DNA of 64,000 nucleotides, from positions 1-64,000 of the forward strand of contig NZ_SCWF01000003.1 of NCBI RefSeq assembly GCF_004359575.1, given 5' to 3'. This document shows, piece by piece, positions 36,654 through 46,240 of this stretch. Position 1 is the stretch's first letter. Every line of letters begins with the position of its first letter. This stretch comes from Macrococcus bovicus (lineage in GTDB: Bacteria > Bacillota > Bacilli > Staphylococcales > Staphylococcaceae). Under the pieces are notes generated by a model. The model did not search any database, was not told the DNA's origin, and saw only the letters and a list, made by a program, of their open reading frames with translations. A program made the translations under genes and the position numbers.

Positions 36654-37125
36654 AAGCGACTTTACATTATGGGATGAGAAACTGGTGCTCTGCTCTACTG
36701 ATCAGGGTGTCTGCTCACTCAGCCATACCATGCCGACTATTGCAGAGGCTACGTGGGTCACTGGAGAAGCGGCAGATCAGAAAAATCATATCTATATGGA
36801 GGACTTGCTGGCCTATGCGGCAGGTGCAAGAACAGCATTCAACTGGTCGTATGATCTGACAGGCACACCATTTCAGCTGGAAGTATGGAATGCACTTCAG
36901 ACCATCCCGTACGGCACAACGCGGACATACAGTGATATCGCTGACATGATTGGACGGCCACAAGCTGTTCGTGCAGTGGGCGGTGCAATTGGACGCAATC
37001 CCGTCCTGATTTCCGTTCCCTGTCACCGTGTGATCGGAAAAAATGGTAAACTAACAGGCTTCTCAAGTGGTCTTCATCTAAAAAGAATATTGCTGGATAT
37101 TGAAGCTGTCCCTTATAATGATTGA
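36637..37125 (+). CDS. ogt: Methylated-DNA-protein cysteine methyltransferase
   Basis: 162 residues. Repairs O6-methylguanine by transferring the alkyl group to its own cysteine in ISVPCHRVIG (about residues 127-136). The DNA-binding helix-turn-helix TTRTYSDIADMIGRPQAVRAVG precedes it. Starts inside the acetyltransferase gene, indicating coupling; the ribosome binding site is weak (TGGAGC). Confidence 0.92.
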   Translation: MKKIYKSDFTLWDEKLVLCSTDQGVCSLSHTMPTIAEATWVTGEAADQKNHIYMEDLLAYAAGARTAFNWSYDLTGTPFQLEVWNALQTIPYGTTRTYSDIADMIGRPQAVRAVGGAIGRNPVLISVPCHRVIGKNGKLTGFSSGLHLKRILLDIEAVPYND

Positions 37126-37156
37126 GAGAATAAATGATAATGAAGGAGAATAACGC

Positions 37157-37492
37157 ATGACTTTGCCCTTATGCCCGCAGTGCGGCTCTGAATATACTTA
37201 TGAGGATGGAATGAATTATGTCTGTCCGATGTGTGCGCACGAGTGGCCCATACATGCAGATGAAGAAGAAGCGGTAATAATCAGAGATGTCAACGGTAAT
37301 GAACTCGCAGACGGGGATTCAGTCACTGTCATCAAAGATCTAAAAGTAAAAGGTGCTTCTTCTGTGATTAAACAAGGCACAAAAGTTAAGAATATCCGTT
37401 TGGTCGATCCTGAAGATGGTCATGATATTGACTGTAAAATAGAAGGCTTTGGTCAGATTGGTCTGAAATCGTCAGTCGTCAAAAAATTATAA
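37157..37492 (+). CDS. Zinc-ribbon PhnA-like protein
   Basis: 111 residues: an N-terminal zinc ribbon ([13 protein letters not shown]...CPMCAHEW, residues 7-29) and a C-terminal PhnA/YjdM domain ([27 protein letters not shown]). Despite the historical alkylphosphonate name, no phosphonate genes are nearby. GAAGGAGAATAACGC precedes the ATG. Confidence 0.9.
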   Translation: MTLPLCPQCGSEYTYEDGMNYVCPMCAHEWPIHADEEEAVIIRDVNGNELADGDSVTVIKDLKVKGASSVIKQGTKVKNIRLVDPEDGHDIDCKIEGFGQIGLKSSVVKKL

Positions 37493-37648
37493 AGTTCAGA
37501 GGTATGGCGAGGATGCAGCATGTTATATTAGTTGTCAACACTTCTCAGGCTGCCTGATAATAAGAGTAAATTTACTCATTTGAAGTATTAGGTATTAAGG
37601 TGAGGATATGTTACAATATAAATGCTGAAAAAGAAGGAGGATCATCAA

Positions 37649-38146
37649 TTGAAAGAACAAATTGAAGTTCTGATTCTGAACGGTGAGTTTGAGCGTGTCA
37701 GGCAGTTGATGACCGATAATGATTTCCTGGATTTTGAAGAGGCATTCATTGGAGCGGCTCAGAATACAGAATCTGTTATGTTCTATACCTTTATTGTAGA
37801 AGTGATGAAAGAACAGGAAAGTGCGGAACTTCACGATCTGGCATTTTTATTACTGGTTTATCCGCTCAGTGAAGTGACCGATGCATTCAAAGCAGCCTAT
37901 TATCATGCTGAACGCTCTGCTGGATTGACCGAATACAAGGAGATCAAAAGCTTGCTGCAGCTCTTATTCCTATACACGGTACCGGAGCCTGTCCTGACGG
38001 ATAGACAGGCTTATCAAGTGGCAAAGGAAATTCTGAAGCTGGATCCGCATAATAAGATTGCAAGAGATCTCATGAAAAGAGCAGTTAAAAAAATGGATGC
38101 CGGCGTTGTGGATATCAATGATCTTGGCCGTTCTCAAAACGCATAA
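37649..38146 (+). CDS. Helical protein of unknown function
   Basis: 165 residues, all-helical prediction (NGEFERVRQLMTDNDFLDFEEAF; HDLAFLLLVYPLSEVTDAF; AKEILKLDPHNKIARDLMKRAVKK). The last part resembles a TPR helix pair. It looks like a conserved staphylococcal hypothetical. TTG at 37649 is chosen since AAGGAGG is 8 bases upstream; an ATG at 37622 would put that site inside the gene. Confidence 0.7.
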   Translation: MKEQIEVLILNGEFERVRQLMTDNDFLDFEEAFIGAAQNTESVMFYTFIVEVMKEQESAELHDLAFLLLVYPLSEVTDAFKAAYYHAERSAGLTEYKEIKSLLQLLFLYTVPEPVLTDRQAYQVAKEILKLDPHNKIARDLMKRAVKKMDAGVVDINDLGRSQNA

Positions 38147-38176
38147 AATCCTCGGATGACTCATCCGAGGATTTTT
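38146..38176. terminator. Bidirectional terminator
   Basis: AAAATCCTCGGATGA and its complement, with A- and T-runs on both sides, between convergent genes. Confidence 0.9.
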
Positions 38177-38551
38177 CTATTCTTCCAGCCAGAGTTCAAC
38201 TGGAACAATGACCGGAAACATACCGCGGTCTTCAGTTATTTTTGTGATAATAGCAGAAGCTTTAGAGAATAATGGAACGGCATACATCTTTTCGTTGCTC
38301 AGAAGCTCCTGAAGCACATCAGCAGAAGGATCATCACTTTTCACAATAATCGTCGCCTGGATGACGCCATCTACTTGCGTGCCAAAATGGCCGAACATGA
38401 AGTTGAGGGTGAACTCAAAAATCTCGTTATCCTCAGGATGCTGTTCAATATCGATACGGTGCATTTTAGTGATTTCAGGAGAATGCTGCTCGAAATCTCG
38501 GACATGCAGCTCTTTTAAATGCATATGTACTACTTGTTTATGTAATTCCAT
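38177..38551 (-). CDS. Hypothetical protein, possible SecB-like fold
   Basis: 124 residues, His-rich start (MELHKQVVHMHLKELHVRDFEQH) and FEFTLNFMFGHFGTQVDGVI in the middle, a pattern seen in DUF1149/SecB-like chaperone folds. The family match is uncertain. ATG at 38551 follows GAGGAGC at 7 bases. Confidence 0.6.
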   Translation of the reverse strand: MELHKQVVHMHLKELHVRDFEQHSPEITKMHRIDIEQHPEDNEIFEFTLNFMFGHFGTQVDGVIQATIIVKSDDPSADVLQELLSNEKMYAVPLFSKASAIITKITEDRGMFPVIVPVELWLEE

Positions 38552-38682
38552 AGTCAAGCTCCTCTCAAGTTGATGTACCTCCTTATTATAACCTATCTCT
38601 TCATAAAATGTTTATTCATGACTAAGCCGGGTAAACAAGAGATTGTGTTTTGAGTTTTTATTTCAATTTAGGAGGAGATGTA

Positions 38683-39756
38683 GTGTCGAAAAATACAGAA
38701 GCAGTTAAAATCGGATCAGCCTATGTGGGCGTAGTGGTCGGAGCGGGATTTTCCACTGGTCAGGAAGTTTTGAAGTTTTTCACGAACTATGGTACTTATA
38801 GTTATTTAGCTATTCTGATTGCGGGGCTGATGCTGACATTCTTTGGGCGTCAGATCTCAAAAATCGGGAATGCACTGGATGCAGAAGATCATGTCGGTGC
38901 GATTCATTACTTATTTGGTGAAAAATTTGGAAAAATCATTGACTATATCTTGATTTTCTTTCTTTATGCCTTATCAGTCGTTATGATTGCCGGGGCCGGA
39001 AGTACAGCACATGAAAGCTTTGGTGTACCGACATGGCTCGGCTCACTGCTGATGATGCTCGCTGTCAGCTTTACGTTGTTAATGGATTTCAATAAAATAG
39101 TCGGTGCACTTGGCATGGTGACACCGTTTCTGATTACTGTTGTAACGATTATCGCTGTCTATTTCTTCTTTAATGGGACCGTACCATTCAGCGAAGTGAA
39201 CGAGCATATTGATGTTTCCAGACAACCGACGCATCTATGGTGGTGGGATGGTATTCTCTACGGTGCCCTTGCATTCTCAACGGCCTTCAGTATGATGACT
39301 GCGATTGGTGGAGACGCAAGCCGTAAAGTAGTAGCCGGGCGTGGCGGTTTAATCGGCGGTCTCATCCTGTTAGTGTTAATTTTGATGGTGAATTCAGGAT
39401 TGCTCGCTGAACTGGATAAAGTCAATCAGGCAGCGATTCCAACCATCTTACTGGGACGGGAGATTCACCCGATTATCAGCGTTGCGCTGAGCATCATTAT
39501 GTTGCTTGTCATCTACAATACTATCGTCGGTTTGATGTACTCATTCGTCGCTCGGTTCACTACACCTTATTCAAGAAACTATAAACTCCTGCTCTTTGGT
39601 TCAATGATCATCGGCTACGGTTTAAGTTTCGTTGGTTTTGTAGAATTAGTAGATGTTATTTACCCGCTGATGGGTTACGTCGGACTTGTCTTATGTATGG
39701 GTATCACCGTGAAATATTTTCTGCGTAAACGTAAAGGGAAGAAACATATTGCATAA
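38683..39756 (+). CDS. YkvI-family membrane transporter
   Basis: 357 residues, ten or eleven membrane segments. N-terminal KIGSAYVGVVVGAGFSTGQEVLKFF is the YkvI family motif; the protein resembles LeuT-fold transporters (unwound GAGFSTGQE). The substrate is unknown. GTG at 38683 is chosen from GGAGGAGATGTA; the TTG at 38650 would place the site inside the gene. Followed by a terminator. Confidence 0.82.
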   Translation: MSKNTEAVKIGSAYVGVVVGAGFSTGQEVLKFFTNYGTYSYLAILIAGLMLTFFGRQISKIGNALDAEDHVGAIHYLFGEKFGKIIDYILIFFLYALSVVMIAGAGSTAHESFGVPTWLGSLLMMLAVSFTLLMDFNKIVGALGMVTPFLITVVTIIAVYFFFNGTVPFSEVNEHIDVSRQPTHLWWWDGILYGALAFSTAFSMMTAIGGDASRKVVAGRGGLIGGLILLVLILMVNSGLLAELDKVNQAAIPTILLGREIHPIISVALSIIMLLVIYNTIVGLMYSFVARFTTPYSRNYKLLLFGSMIIGYGLSFVGFVELVDVIYPLMGYVGLVLCMGITVKYFLRKRKGKKHIA

Positions 39757-39762
39757 TTCAGA

Positions 39763-39794
39763 GATATAGGGTGAGAACCCTGTATCTTTTGTGC
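39763..39794 (+). terminator. Terminator after ykvI-like gene
   Basis: AGATATAGGG-loop-CCCTGTATCT followed by TTTT. Confidence 0.75.
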
Positions 39795-39845
39795 TTGAAA
39801 TGGGTAAATGTTAAAATGAAATGAAGAATGAGTGGAGGTAGAATG

Positions 39846-40757
39846 ATGCGAGTGTTATTGACGGGCGTTAGCGGTTATATTGGAAAACATCTTTATGAGT
39901 CCTTACATATGGAGCACGACCTGGTTGTCTTATCGCAGTATAAACAGGCTTATGAGGATGTCAGCTGGATGAGAGGAGATATCTTTGCGCTTGAAGATGT
40001 GATAACAGCGATGAAAGACATTGATATTGCTGTCTACTTCCTGGATCCGACCAAACGGTCATCCAAAACGATGGAAGCGTCCTACAATGATATGAACGCT
40101 CTCGCGGCCGATAACTACGGCCGTGCAGCAGAAGCGATGAACGTGAAAGAAATCATCTATGTGGCAGGTGCAGTGGAGGACGATGAAACGCTGAGAATCC
40201 TACGCTCCTATCAGACACCCGTCAGAGTGACGCATACAGCCATCAGACGTAAAGGCATGCTCGCGCGGTTTCAAAGTGCGAGAAGAGATGATGTCAGGAT
40301 TATCAGACGTTTCAAGATACCGGCATCATGGACGCTTGAAAAGTTTACGGCACATTACTTCGACTATTATAAGAATGTTCTGCCGGGACTATCCAATGTT
40401 GAGATTGATGAGAACTCATATTATCTGCAAGGTGCTAAAAGAGACTTGATACATCTTAAAAGACGCACAGCTTTGTCCAACAATGACCGCCAGATATTTG
40501 ATATTGCAGGCGGGGAACTGGCGACAATAAGACATCAGCACACCGGCACACTTGAGTTCCGGCGAATGCTCGGGACGGAAGAAATCATGGTCTGCATCCA
40601 TCGCTATGAGCCTTCTAAATCGTGGTTATTCTATCAGCTTCTCCAGGCACCATTTCATGCCTTGACCATGCGTATATTTGAAGTGGAGATGCGAATAGAG
40701 AAGTTCAATGAAGAACAGCGGAACGGTCAGACTAAGACATATACACCCCATCGATAA
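39846..40757 (+). CDS. NAD(P)-binding protein, short paralogue of the 33003 gene
   Basis: 303 residues with the same start (VLLTGVSGYIGKHL; DNYGRAAEAMNVKEIIYVAG) and the same C-terminal region (FKIPASWTLEKFTAHYFDYY; LEFRRMLGTEEIMVCIHRYEP) as the 481-residue protein at 33003, but about 170 residues of the middle domain are absent. The Rossmann fold is therefore truncated, which may remove the substrate domain. ATG at 39846 chosen from GGAGG at 7 bases (39843 also possible). Confidence 0.78.
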   Translation: MRVLLTGVSGYIGKHLYESLHMEHDLVVLSQYKQAYEDVSWMRGDIFALEDVITAMKDIDIAVYFLDPTKRSSKTMEASYNDMNALAADNYGRAAEAMNVKEIIYVAGAVEDDETLRILRSYQTPVRVTHTAIRRKGMLARFQSARRDDVRIIRRFKIPASWTLEKFTAHYFDYYKNVLPGLSNVEIDENSYYLQGAKRDLIHLKRRTALSNNDRQIFDIAGGELATIRHQHTGTLEFRRMLGTEEIMVCIHRYEPSKSWLFYQLLQAPFHALTMRIFEVEMRIEKFNEEQRNGQTKTYTPHR

Positions 40758-40761
40758 CTAT

Positions 40762-40797
40762 AAAATCTATTCTGAAAGTGTCAGAATAGATTTTTTG
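40762..40797 (+). terminator. Terminator
   Basis: AAAATCTATTCTGA-loop-TCAGAATAGATTTT plus T-run. Confidence 0.9.
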
Positions 40798-40855
40798 TTT
40801 CTTTGACGCTTTAATTTAGCAATATATCAAAAAAATTAATATTATCACTACAAAA

Positions 40856-40872
40856 TTTACTTAAACTTTACA
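40856..40872 (+). promoter_or_regulatory. Candidate PhoP-type direct repeat
   Basis: TTTACT-N5-TTTACA, resembling Gram-positive PhoP boxes (TTWACA at 11-bp intervals), about 80 bp upstream of the DUF47-Pit phosphate operon. Based only on motif and context. Confidence 0.35.
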
Positions 40873-40952
40873 AAAAGGTATCGTTTCTTTTTATTTTGTT
40901 TTACACTAATAGATGTTGTGAGATTATTCCACATAATTCTAGGAGGATTTTC

Positions 40953-41570
40953 ATGTTTACGAAGAAGAAAGATAAGTTTATATTACAGCTGGAAGATATG
41001 GCTGAGAATCTGAAACGTGCATCTGTTGTGTTTGGCGATATGTCTTTCCATCATGCATTTGATCTCAAGAAGTATGCTGACAATATTAAGTCATACGAAA
41101 AACATGGTGATGATTTAATGCAGCAGATGATTTCAGACCTCAATCAGACATTCATCACACCGATTGAACGCGAAGATATTCTGGCATTAGGTAATGCAAT
41201 TGATGATGTCATGGATGGCATGGAAGAGACGTCTGCCATGTTCGAGATGTATTCAATAGAGTATACTGATGACTTCATGAGTGAATTCGTTAAAAATATT
41301 CAGGCATGTACAGATGAAATAAAAATGGCTGTTGATTTAATCGGTACAAAAAAATTCTCTCATATTCGTGTCCATTCAATGAATATCAAAGATCATGAAA
41401 CCATTTGCGATAATATTTTACGTCAGTCGATTAAACATATTCTTTCTGTTGAAACAGACCCTGTTACCATCATGAAAATCAAGGATATCTATCAGGCACT
41501 TGAAAATATTGCGAACAAGTGTCAGACAGTGGCCAACAATCTTGAATCAATCATTATGAAAAATAGTTAG
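40953..41570 (+). CDS. DUF47 Pit accessory protein (PhoU-like)
   Basis: 205-residue all-helical cytosolic protein of the PhoU/DUF47 family (FTKKKDKFILQLEDMAENLKRAS; ALGNAIDDVMDGMEETSAMFEMY with metal-binding Asp/Glu). Known to pair with Pit-type phosphate transporters and modulate them. GGAGGATTTTC before the ATG at 40953; 10 bp before pit. Confidence 0.9.
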   Translation: MFTKKKDKFILQLEDMAENLKRASVVFGDMSFHHAFDLKKYADNIKSYEKHGDDLMQQMISDLNQTFITPIEREDILALGNAIDDVMDGMEETSAMFEMYSIEYTDDFMSEFVKNIQACTDEIKMAVDLIGTKKFSHIRVHSMNIKDHETICDNILRQSIKHILSVETDPVTIMKIKDIYQALENIANKCQTVANNLESIIMKNS

Positions 41571-41580
41571 GAGTTTCATG

Positions 41581-42579
41581 ATGGATCAATTATTAATTAT
41601 CACTATAGCCATCGTTGTCTGTGCGCTGGTCTTTGACTTTATCAACGGTTTTCACGATACAGCGAATGCGATTGCCACAGCAGTGTCAACTAAAGCCTTA
41701 AAACCGAGACATGCCATTTTGATGGCAGCCGTCTTGAATTTTCTCGGTGCTATGTATTCAACAGGGGTCGCGAAGACGGTCACAAAAGATATCGTCGATC
41801 CTTTTACATTGAAGAATGGCTCGGTTGTTATATTGGCGGCATTATTGTCCGCAATCATCTGGAACTTAGTCACTTGGTATTACGGCATTCCGAGTTCTTC
41901 ATCCCATGCATTAATAGGATCTGTAGCCGGCGCCGCGATTGCATCAGCAGGATTTGGCGTCCTGCATTACAGTGGCTTCGTCAAAATCATTATGGCACTG
42001 ATTATCTCTCCTTTACTGGCGTTCGGTGTCGGTTATATTGTCTATTCAATCTTTAAAGTCGTGTTTAAGAACAGTAACCTGACACGAACCAATCGTAATT
42101 TCCGGTTCTTTCAGATTTTCACGGCAGGACTTCAAGCTTTTTCTCATGGTACAAACGATGCCCAAAAAGCGATGGGTATTATCACGATGGCTCTCATTGC
42201 CGCAAATATGCAGACAGGGACAGAAATACAGCGCTGGGTTCAAATATGTTGTGCAACGGCGATGGGTCTCGGTACGGCAGTCGGCGGCTGGAAAATTATT
42301 AAGACGGTCGGTGGGAACATCATGAAAATTCGTCCGGCGAATGGTGTCGCAGCTGACCTCAGTTCAGCGCTTATCATTTTCGGGGCGACTCATATCCATC
42401 TGCCTGTCTCAACCACGCATGTCGTATCCTCATCTATACTGGGTGTCGGTTCTTCTCACCGTATTAAAGGAGTGAAATGGACTACTGCACAGCGTATGGT
42501 TGTGACATGGGTCATTACATTACCTATATCAGCTCTTATCGCTGCACTCACTTATTTTATATTGCATTTATTTTTATAG
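41581..42579 (+). CDS. pit: Low-affinity inorganic phosphate transporter
   Basis: 332 residues, about ten membrane segments, in two homologous halves with the signature GFHDTANAIATAVSTKAL near the N-terminus and AFSHGTNDAQKAMGII in the second half. Imports phosphate (metal-phosphate) by proton symport. ATG at 41581 (a second ATG lies 3 bases upstream) with TAGGAG. Operon with the DUF47 gene, ended by a terminator. Confidence 0.93.
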   Translation: MDQLLIITIAIVVCALVFDFINGFHDTANAIATAVSTKALKPRHAILMAAVLNFLGAMYSTGVAKTVTKDIVDPFTLKNGSVVILAALLSAIIWNLVTWYYGIPSSSSHALIGSVAGAAIASAGFGVLHYSGFVKIIMALIISPLLAFGVGYIVYSIFKVVFKNSNLTRTNRNFRFFQIFTAGLQAFSHGTNDAQKAMGIITMALIAANMQTGTEIQRWVQICCATAMGLGTAVGGWKIIKTVGGNIMKIRPANGVAADLSSALIIFGATHIHLPVSTTHVVSSSILGVGSSHRIKGVKWTTAQRMVVTWVITLPISALIAALTYFILHLFL

Positions 42580-42585
42580 AACTTT

Positions 42586-42622
42586 AAAAAAGGGTAAACT
42601 TATCATGAGTTTACCTTTTTTA
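42586..42622 (+). terminator. DUF47-pit terminator
   Basis: GGTAAACT-loop-AGTTTACC with A-run before and T-run after. Confidence 0.88.
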
Positions 42623-42638
42623 TATGGGAGGAATGACC

Positions 42639-43187
42639 ATGAAACATGTACTTGTTGTTCATAGTGCAAGTGAACAGAACTATGACAGCGGGAGCAATCC
42701 GCTGATTCGTTACTTAAAGAGCCAGCTGCAGGGAATCGAGTGGCACACGCCTTCCTTCCCACGTGAAGACGGACAAGTCTACAAAAACTGGGTTAAAGTG
42801 CTGACAGAGACACTTGCTGATATTCCGGAAGAAGATGAGCTGATTATTATAGGACATTCATTCGGGGGTACAGTCGTCATGAAATATCTGACAGAAAATC
42901 AGGATACGCATCATATCTCTAAGGTGGTGCTGATCGGTTCACCTTTCTTCGGGTGTGATGATAAATTCAGCGCACCGGAGAATAAACTGAAAGAACATGC
43001 AGAAGACGCATTAGACAGTAAGATTATTCTATATCATATTCAGTCTGAAGATGATGACCGTGTCAATATCAGTCATCAGGACTGCTGGCGACAACACTTC
43101 AAAGGATTGAATACCATTACGAAAAAAGAAGGCAAACATGAGTTTCATCAAGGTATAGAAGATTTGCTGCCTATTTTAGAATCATAA
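42639..43187 (+). CDS. RBBP9/YdeN-type serine hydrolase
   Basis: 182 residues, alpha/beta hydrolase with nucleophile GHSFGG (about residues 73-78) and the N-terminal HVLVVHSASE. Substrate unknown. GGGAGGAATGACC precedes the ATG at 42639; the next gene follows 11 bp later. Confidence 0.85.
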   Translation: MKHVLVVHSASEQNYDSGSNPLIRYLKSQLQGIEWHTPSFPREDGQVYKNWVKVLTETLADIPEEDELIIIGHSFGGTVVMKYLTENQDTHHISKVVLIGSPFFGCDDKFSAPENKLKEHAEDALDSKIILYHIQSEDDDRVNISHQDCWRQHFKGLNTITKKEGKHEFHQGIEDLLPILES

Positions 43188-43198
43188 GGAGAAACGTG

Positions 43199-44725
43199 AT
43201 GTTTATAGGTGTAGATATAGGAACGACAAGCACAAAGGCAGTGCTATACCATCAGTCAGGTGCAGTGATAGCTGTGCACCATGTGGAATACTCTCTGCTG
43301 ACGCCTGTCCCGGATGTCGCTGAACAGCGACCGGATGATATTTTGGAGGCGGTCATAGAAACTATTGGACAAGTCAGCCCTGACAACGGAGAAGCTGTTC
43401 AGTTTGTCAGTTTTTCAAGTGCGATGCATAGTCTGATTGTCATGGATGCAGAACATCAGCCGTTGACAAACAGCATCACCTGGGCGGATAACCGAAGTCA
43501 GGCTTATGCCAAGGAACTGAGGATGACGAACAGGGGGCAGCAAATATATGATAGGACAGGGACCCCGATACATGCGATGAGTCCGCTCTGCAAGCTCATC
43601 TGGCTGAAACATGAAGCGCCGGAAATATTTAACCATGCAGCTAAATTTATCGGTATCAAGGAATACGTTTTTCAACGTTTCTTCGGTCAGTATGTGATTG
43701 ATTATTCGCTTGCTTCTGCGACAGGGCTCTTTAATATTCATGAGCTGAGATTTGATGCAGAGATCTTAAATGAGCTAGGAATCGAGAAACAGCAGCTCTC
43801 GCGCGCGGTGGATACAACTTTTATTCTGCGAGGGCTGGATGACTCGATTGCAGCGCGAATGAAACTCGATCCTATGACCCCGTTTGTTATCGGTGCATCT
43901 GACGGCGTCCTCAGCAATCTCGGTGTAGATGCATTCAGACCGGGTGAAGTCGCGGTGACCATCGGCACAAGTGGTGCTATCCGGACTGTTGTTGATGCGC
44001 CGCGTACTGACCATGAGGGCAGGCTTTTCTGTTATGCACTGACGAAAGATAAGTGGGTGATCGGCGGTCCGGTCAATAATGGAGGCGTAGTGTTGCGCTG
44101 GGTTCGTGACGAGCTTGCTGCCAGTGATACTGAAGAAGCGAAACGACTGGGCATCGACAGTTATGATGTGCTGATGGGGCTAGCAGAACAGGTACCTGCA
44201 GGCAGCAGCGGGCTGATATTTCATCCTTATCTATCAGGCGAACGTGCCCCATTATGGAATTCAGATGTCAGAGGATCGTACATCGGTCTTACCCTTGCAC
44301 ATCGAAAAGAGCATATGATACGTGCTGCACTAGAAGGTATTCTCTATAATCTTTATACAGTGTACAGGGCATTAACTGTTCTGATGGATGAACCGGTGAC
44401 TTCGGTGAAGGCAACCGGTGGCTTTGCACGCAGCAAGCTGTGGCGCCAGATGATGGCAGATATATTCGATGAGAAGCTGATTGTTCCGGCAAGTCACGAA
44501 AGTTCATGTCTAGGTGCAGTGATACTGGGGCAGGTGGCAATAGGTGAGAAGGCTGATTTTTCGCATGTCTCAGACTGGGTCGGCCATTCATTCTGTCATA
44601 TCCCTGAAGATGAGCAGGTCAGTATTTACCGGGAAATAATGCCGCTTTATATGGATACCGTCCAGTCACTTACTGAGCAATATTCACGTATAGCAGATTT
44701 CCAGCGCAAGTATAATTCTTTGTGA
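43199..44725 (+). CDS. FGGY-family carbohydrate kinase, gluconokinase-like
   Basis: 508 residues with the ASKHA phosphate motif GVDIGTTSTKAVLY (residues 4-17) and GTSGAIRT, NGGVVLRW, PYLSGERAPLW and TGGFARSKLWRQMMADIF, typical of the gluconate/xylulose kinase group. MSPLCKLIWLKHEAP favours gluconokinase. There is no permease or GntR regulator next to it, so the natural substrate is open. ATG at 43199 with AAGGAG at 7 bases. Confidence 0.87.
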   Translation: MFIGVDIGTTSTKAVLYHQSGAVIAVHHVEYSLLTPVPDVAEQRPDDILEAVIETIGQVSPDNGEAVQFVSFSSAMHSLIVMDAEHQPLTNSITWADNRSQAYAKELRMTNRGQQIYDRTGTPIHAMSPLCKLIWLKHEAPEIFNHAAKFIGIKEYVFQRFFGQYVIDYSLASATGLFNIHELRFDAEILNELGIEKQQLSRAVDTTFILRGLDDSIAARMKLDPMTPFVIGASDGVLSNLGVDAFRPGEVAVTIGTSGAIRTVVDAPRTDHEGRLFCYALTKDKWVIGGPVNNGGVVLRWVRDELAASDTEEAKRLGIDSYDVLMGLAEQVPAGSSGLIFHPYLSGERAPLWNSDVRGSYIGLTLAHRKEHMIRAALEGILYNLYTVYRALTVLMDEPVTSVKATGGFARSKLWRQMMADIFDEKLIVPASHESSCLGAVILGQVAIGEKADFSHVSDWVGHSFCHIPEDEQVSIYREIMPLYMDTVQSLTEQYSRIADFQRKYNSL

Positions 44726-44781
44726 AATTAGTTAGAGCCGTGTACAATGAATGCTACTAATAACTTAAAGAGGTAATGCTT

Positions 44782-45411
44782 ATGAATTATCAAAATGTTT
44801 CTATATCAAGGTCCGGACAGATTCGCCAGGCATGGCTGTATTTTATGTACTACTGGCTTATCTTTGCAGTAGGTACTTTTGCCGGACAATTCGTCCCGCC
44901 TGCTCTTCGCATGTCAGTTTCGATACTGATTATGGCCATCGTTCTGATTTCATTATTTGTGAAGTCCTCACGTAAATTCAGTGCCCTGATTGCAAATGTA
45001 CTGGCCTTCCTGATAGGAGTCGTCAGCTATGCGTCGTTTATGTATTTTCTGAATGACCTTGGCACAGTTGCTTTTTATCAGAATGTCGGACTCGCAGTTG
45101 CTGCATTCTTTATGTTTGGTTTCCTGGGTTATTTTGTAATCGGTGACGCATCCAGCTTAGGCCGTTTACTCTTCCCGGCACTGATTGCACTTATATTTGC
45201 GAGTATTCTCGGCTTCTTTATCCATATACCTATGTTTCACCTGGTGATTACTGTTTTTGGACTGGCTATTTTCCTCGGTTATACGATCTATGATTTCAAC
45301 CGTATGAAACGCGGCGCTTTCTCACCGCGTGAGATGGGCTTCAACTTATTTATGAATTTATTGAACATCATCATGGATGTGCTGAGACTGGCAAGTATCC
45401 TGAGAGATTAA
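44782..45411 (+). CDS. Bax inhibitor-1/YccA-like membrane protein
   Basis: 209 residues, seven membrane segments, ending in the diagnostic [12 protein letters not shown] and [16 protein letters not shown]. Homologues form pH-regulated calcium leak channels in Bacillus (YetJ). ATG at 44782 preferred because AAAGAGG is 8 bases upstream; an ATG at 44776 is too close. Confidence 0.85.
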   Translation: MNYQNVSISRSGQIRQAWLYFMYYWLIFAVGTFAGQFVPPALRMSVSILIMAIVLISLFVKSSRKFSALIANVLAFLIGVVSYASFMYFLNDLGTVAFYQNVGLAVAAFFMFGFLGYFVIGDASSLGRLLFPALIALIFASILGFFIHIPMFHLVITVFGLAIFLGYTIYDFNRMKRGAFSPREMGFNLFMNLLNIIMDVLRLASILRD

Positions 45412-45438
45412 GAGTGACGTGAAGTCACTCTTTTTTTT
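45411..45438 (+). terminator. Terminator
   Basis: AGAGTGAC-GTGAA-GTCACTCT followed by eight T. Confidence 0.92.
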
Positions 45439-45490
45439 GTGTGAAATAGTGTATAATAAGCTTATATTAAATCGAAAGAGAGATGGCTTT

Positions 45491-46204
45491 ATGGGTCGTA
45501 AATGGAATAATATCAAAGATAAGAAAGCAGCAAAGGACAAGAATACGAGTCGAATCTATGCCAAATTCGGCCGTGAAATCTATGTGGCTGCGAAGTCTGG
45601 CGAACCGGACCCGGAATCAAACCAGAATCTGAAATTCGTACTGGAGCGCGCCAAGACTTATTCAGTACCTAAACATATCATTGACCGCGCAATCGAGAAA
45701 GCGAAGGGTGGCGGAGAAGAAAATTATGATGAGCTGCGTTATGAAGGCTTTGGGCCGGCGGGTTCTATGCTCATCGTTGATGCACTGACCAATAATGTCA
45801 ATCGTACAGCGAGTGACGTCCGTGCTGCATTTGGTAAGAACGGTGGGAACATGGGTGTCTCCGGTTCTGTTGCCTATATGTTCGATAATACAGCGGTATT
45901 CGGTTTTGAAGGCAAATCAGCTGACGAGACGCTCGAACTGCTGATGGAAGAAGATATCGATGTACGTGACGTCATGGAAGAAGACGGACAAACGATTGTC
46001 TATGCTGAACCAGATCAGTTCGCAGCTGTCCAGCATGCACTGAATAATGCAGGGATTGAAGAATTTACGGTTGCAGAACTTTCAATGTTAGCCCAGAATG
46101 AGCTGGAATTAAGTGAAGATGATCTGGCTACATTTGAAAAGCTGGTTGATGCGATTGAAGATTTAGAGGACGTCCAGAACGTCTATCATAACGTGGAACT
46201 ATAA
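45491..46204 (+). CDS. YebC/PmpR family protein
   Basis: 237 residues: [44 protein letters not shown] is the family's N-terminus, and [20 protein letters not shown]-like and [14 protein letters not shown] blocks follow. Homologues are DNA-binding regulators or ribosome-rescue factors aiding translation of polyproline stretches. GAAAGAGAGATGGCTTT precedes the ATG. This is the YeeN-type variant. Confidence 0.9.
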   Translation: MGRKWNNIKDKKAAKDKNTSRIYAKFGREIYVAAKSGEPDPESNQNLKFVLERAKTYSVPKHIIDRAIEKAKGGGEENYDELRYEGFGPAGSMLIVDALTNNVNRTASDVRAAFGKNGGNMGVSGSVAYMFDNTAVFGFEGKSADETLELLMEEDIDVRDVMEEDGQTIVYAEPDQFAAVQHALNNAGIEEFTVAELSMLAQNELELSEDDLATFEKLVDAIEDLEDVQNVYHNVEL

Positions 46205-46231
46205 GCCAAGATTTTTCTTGGCTTTTTTATA
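46203..46231 (+). terminator. Terminator
   Basis: AAGCCAAGA-TTTT-TCTTGGCTT followed by TTTT. Confidence 0.9.
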
Positions 46232-46240
46232 GGGGGAACT

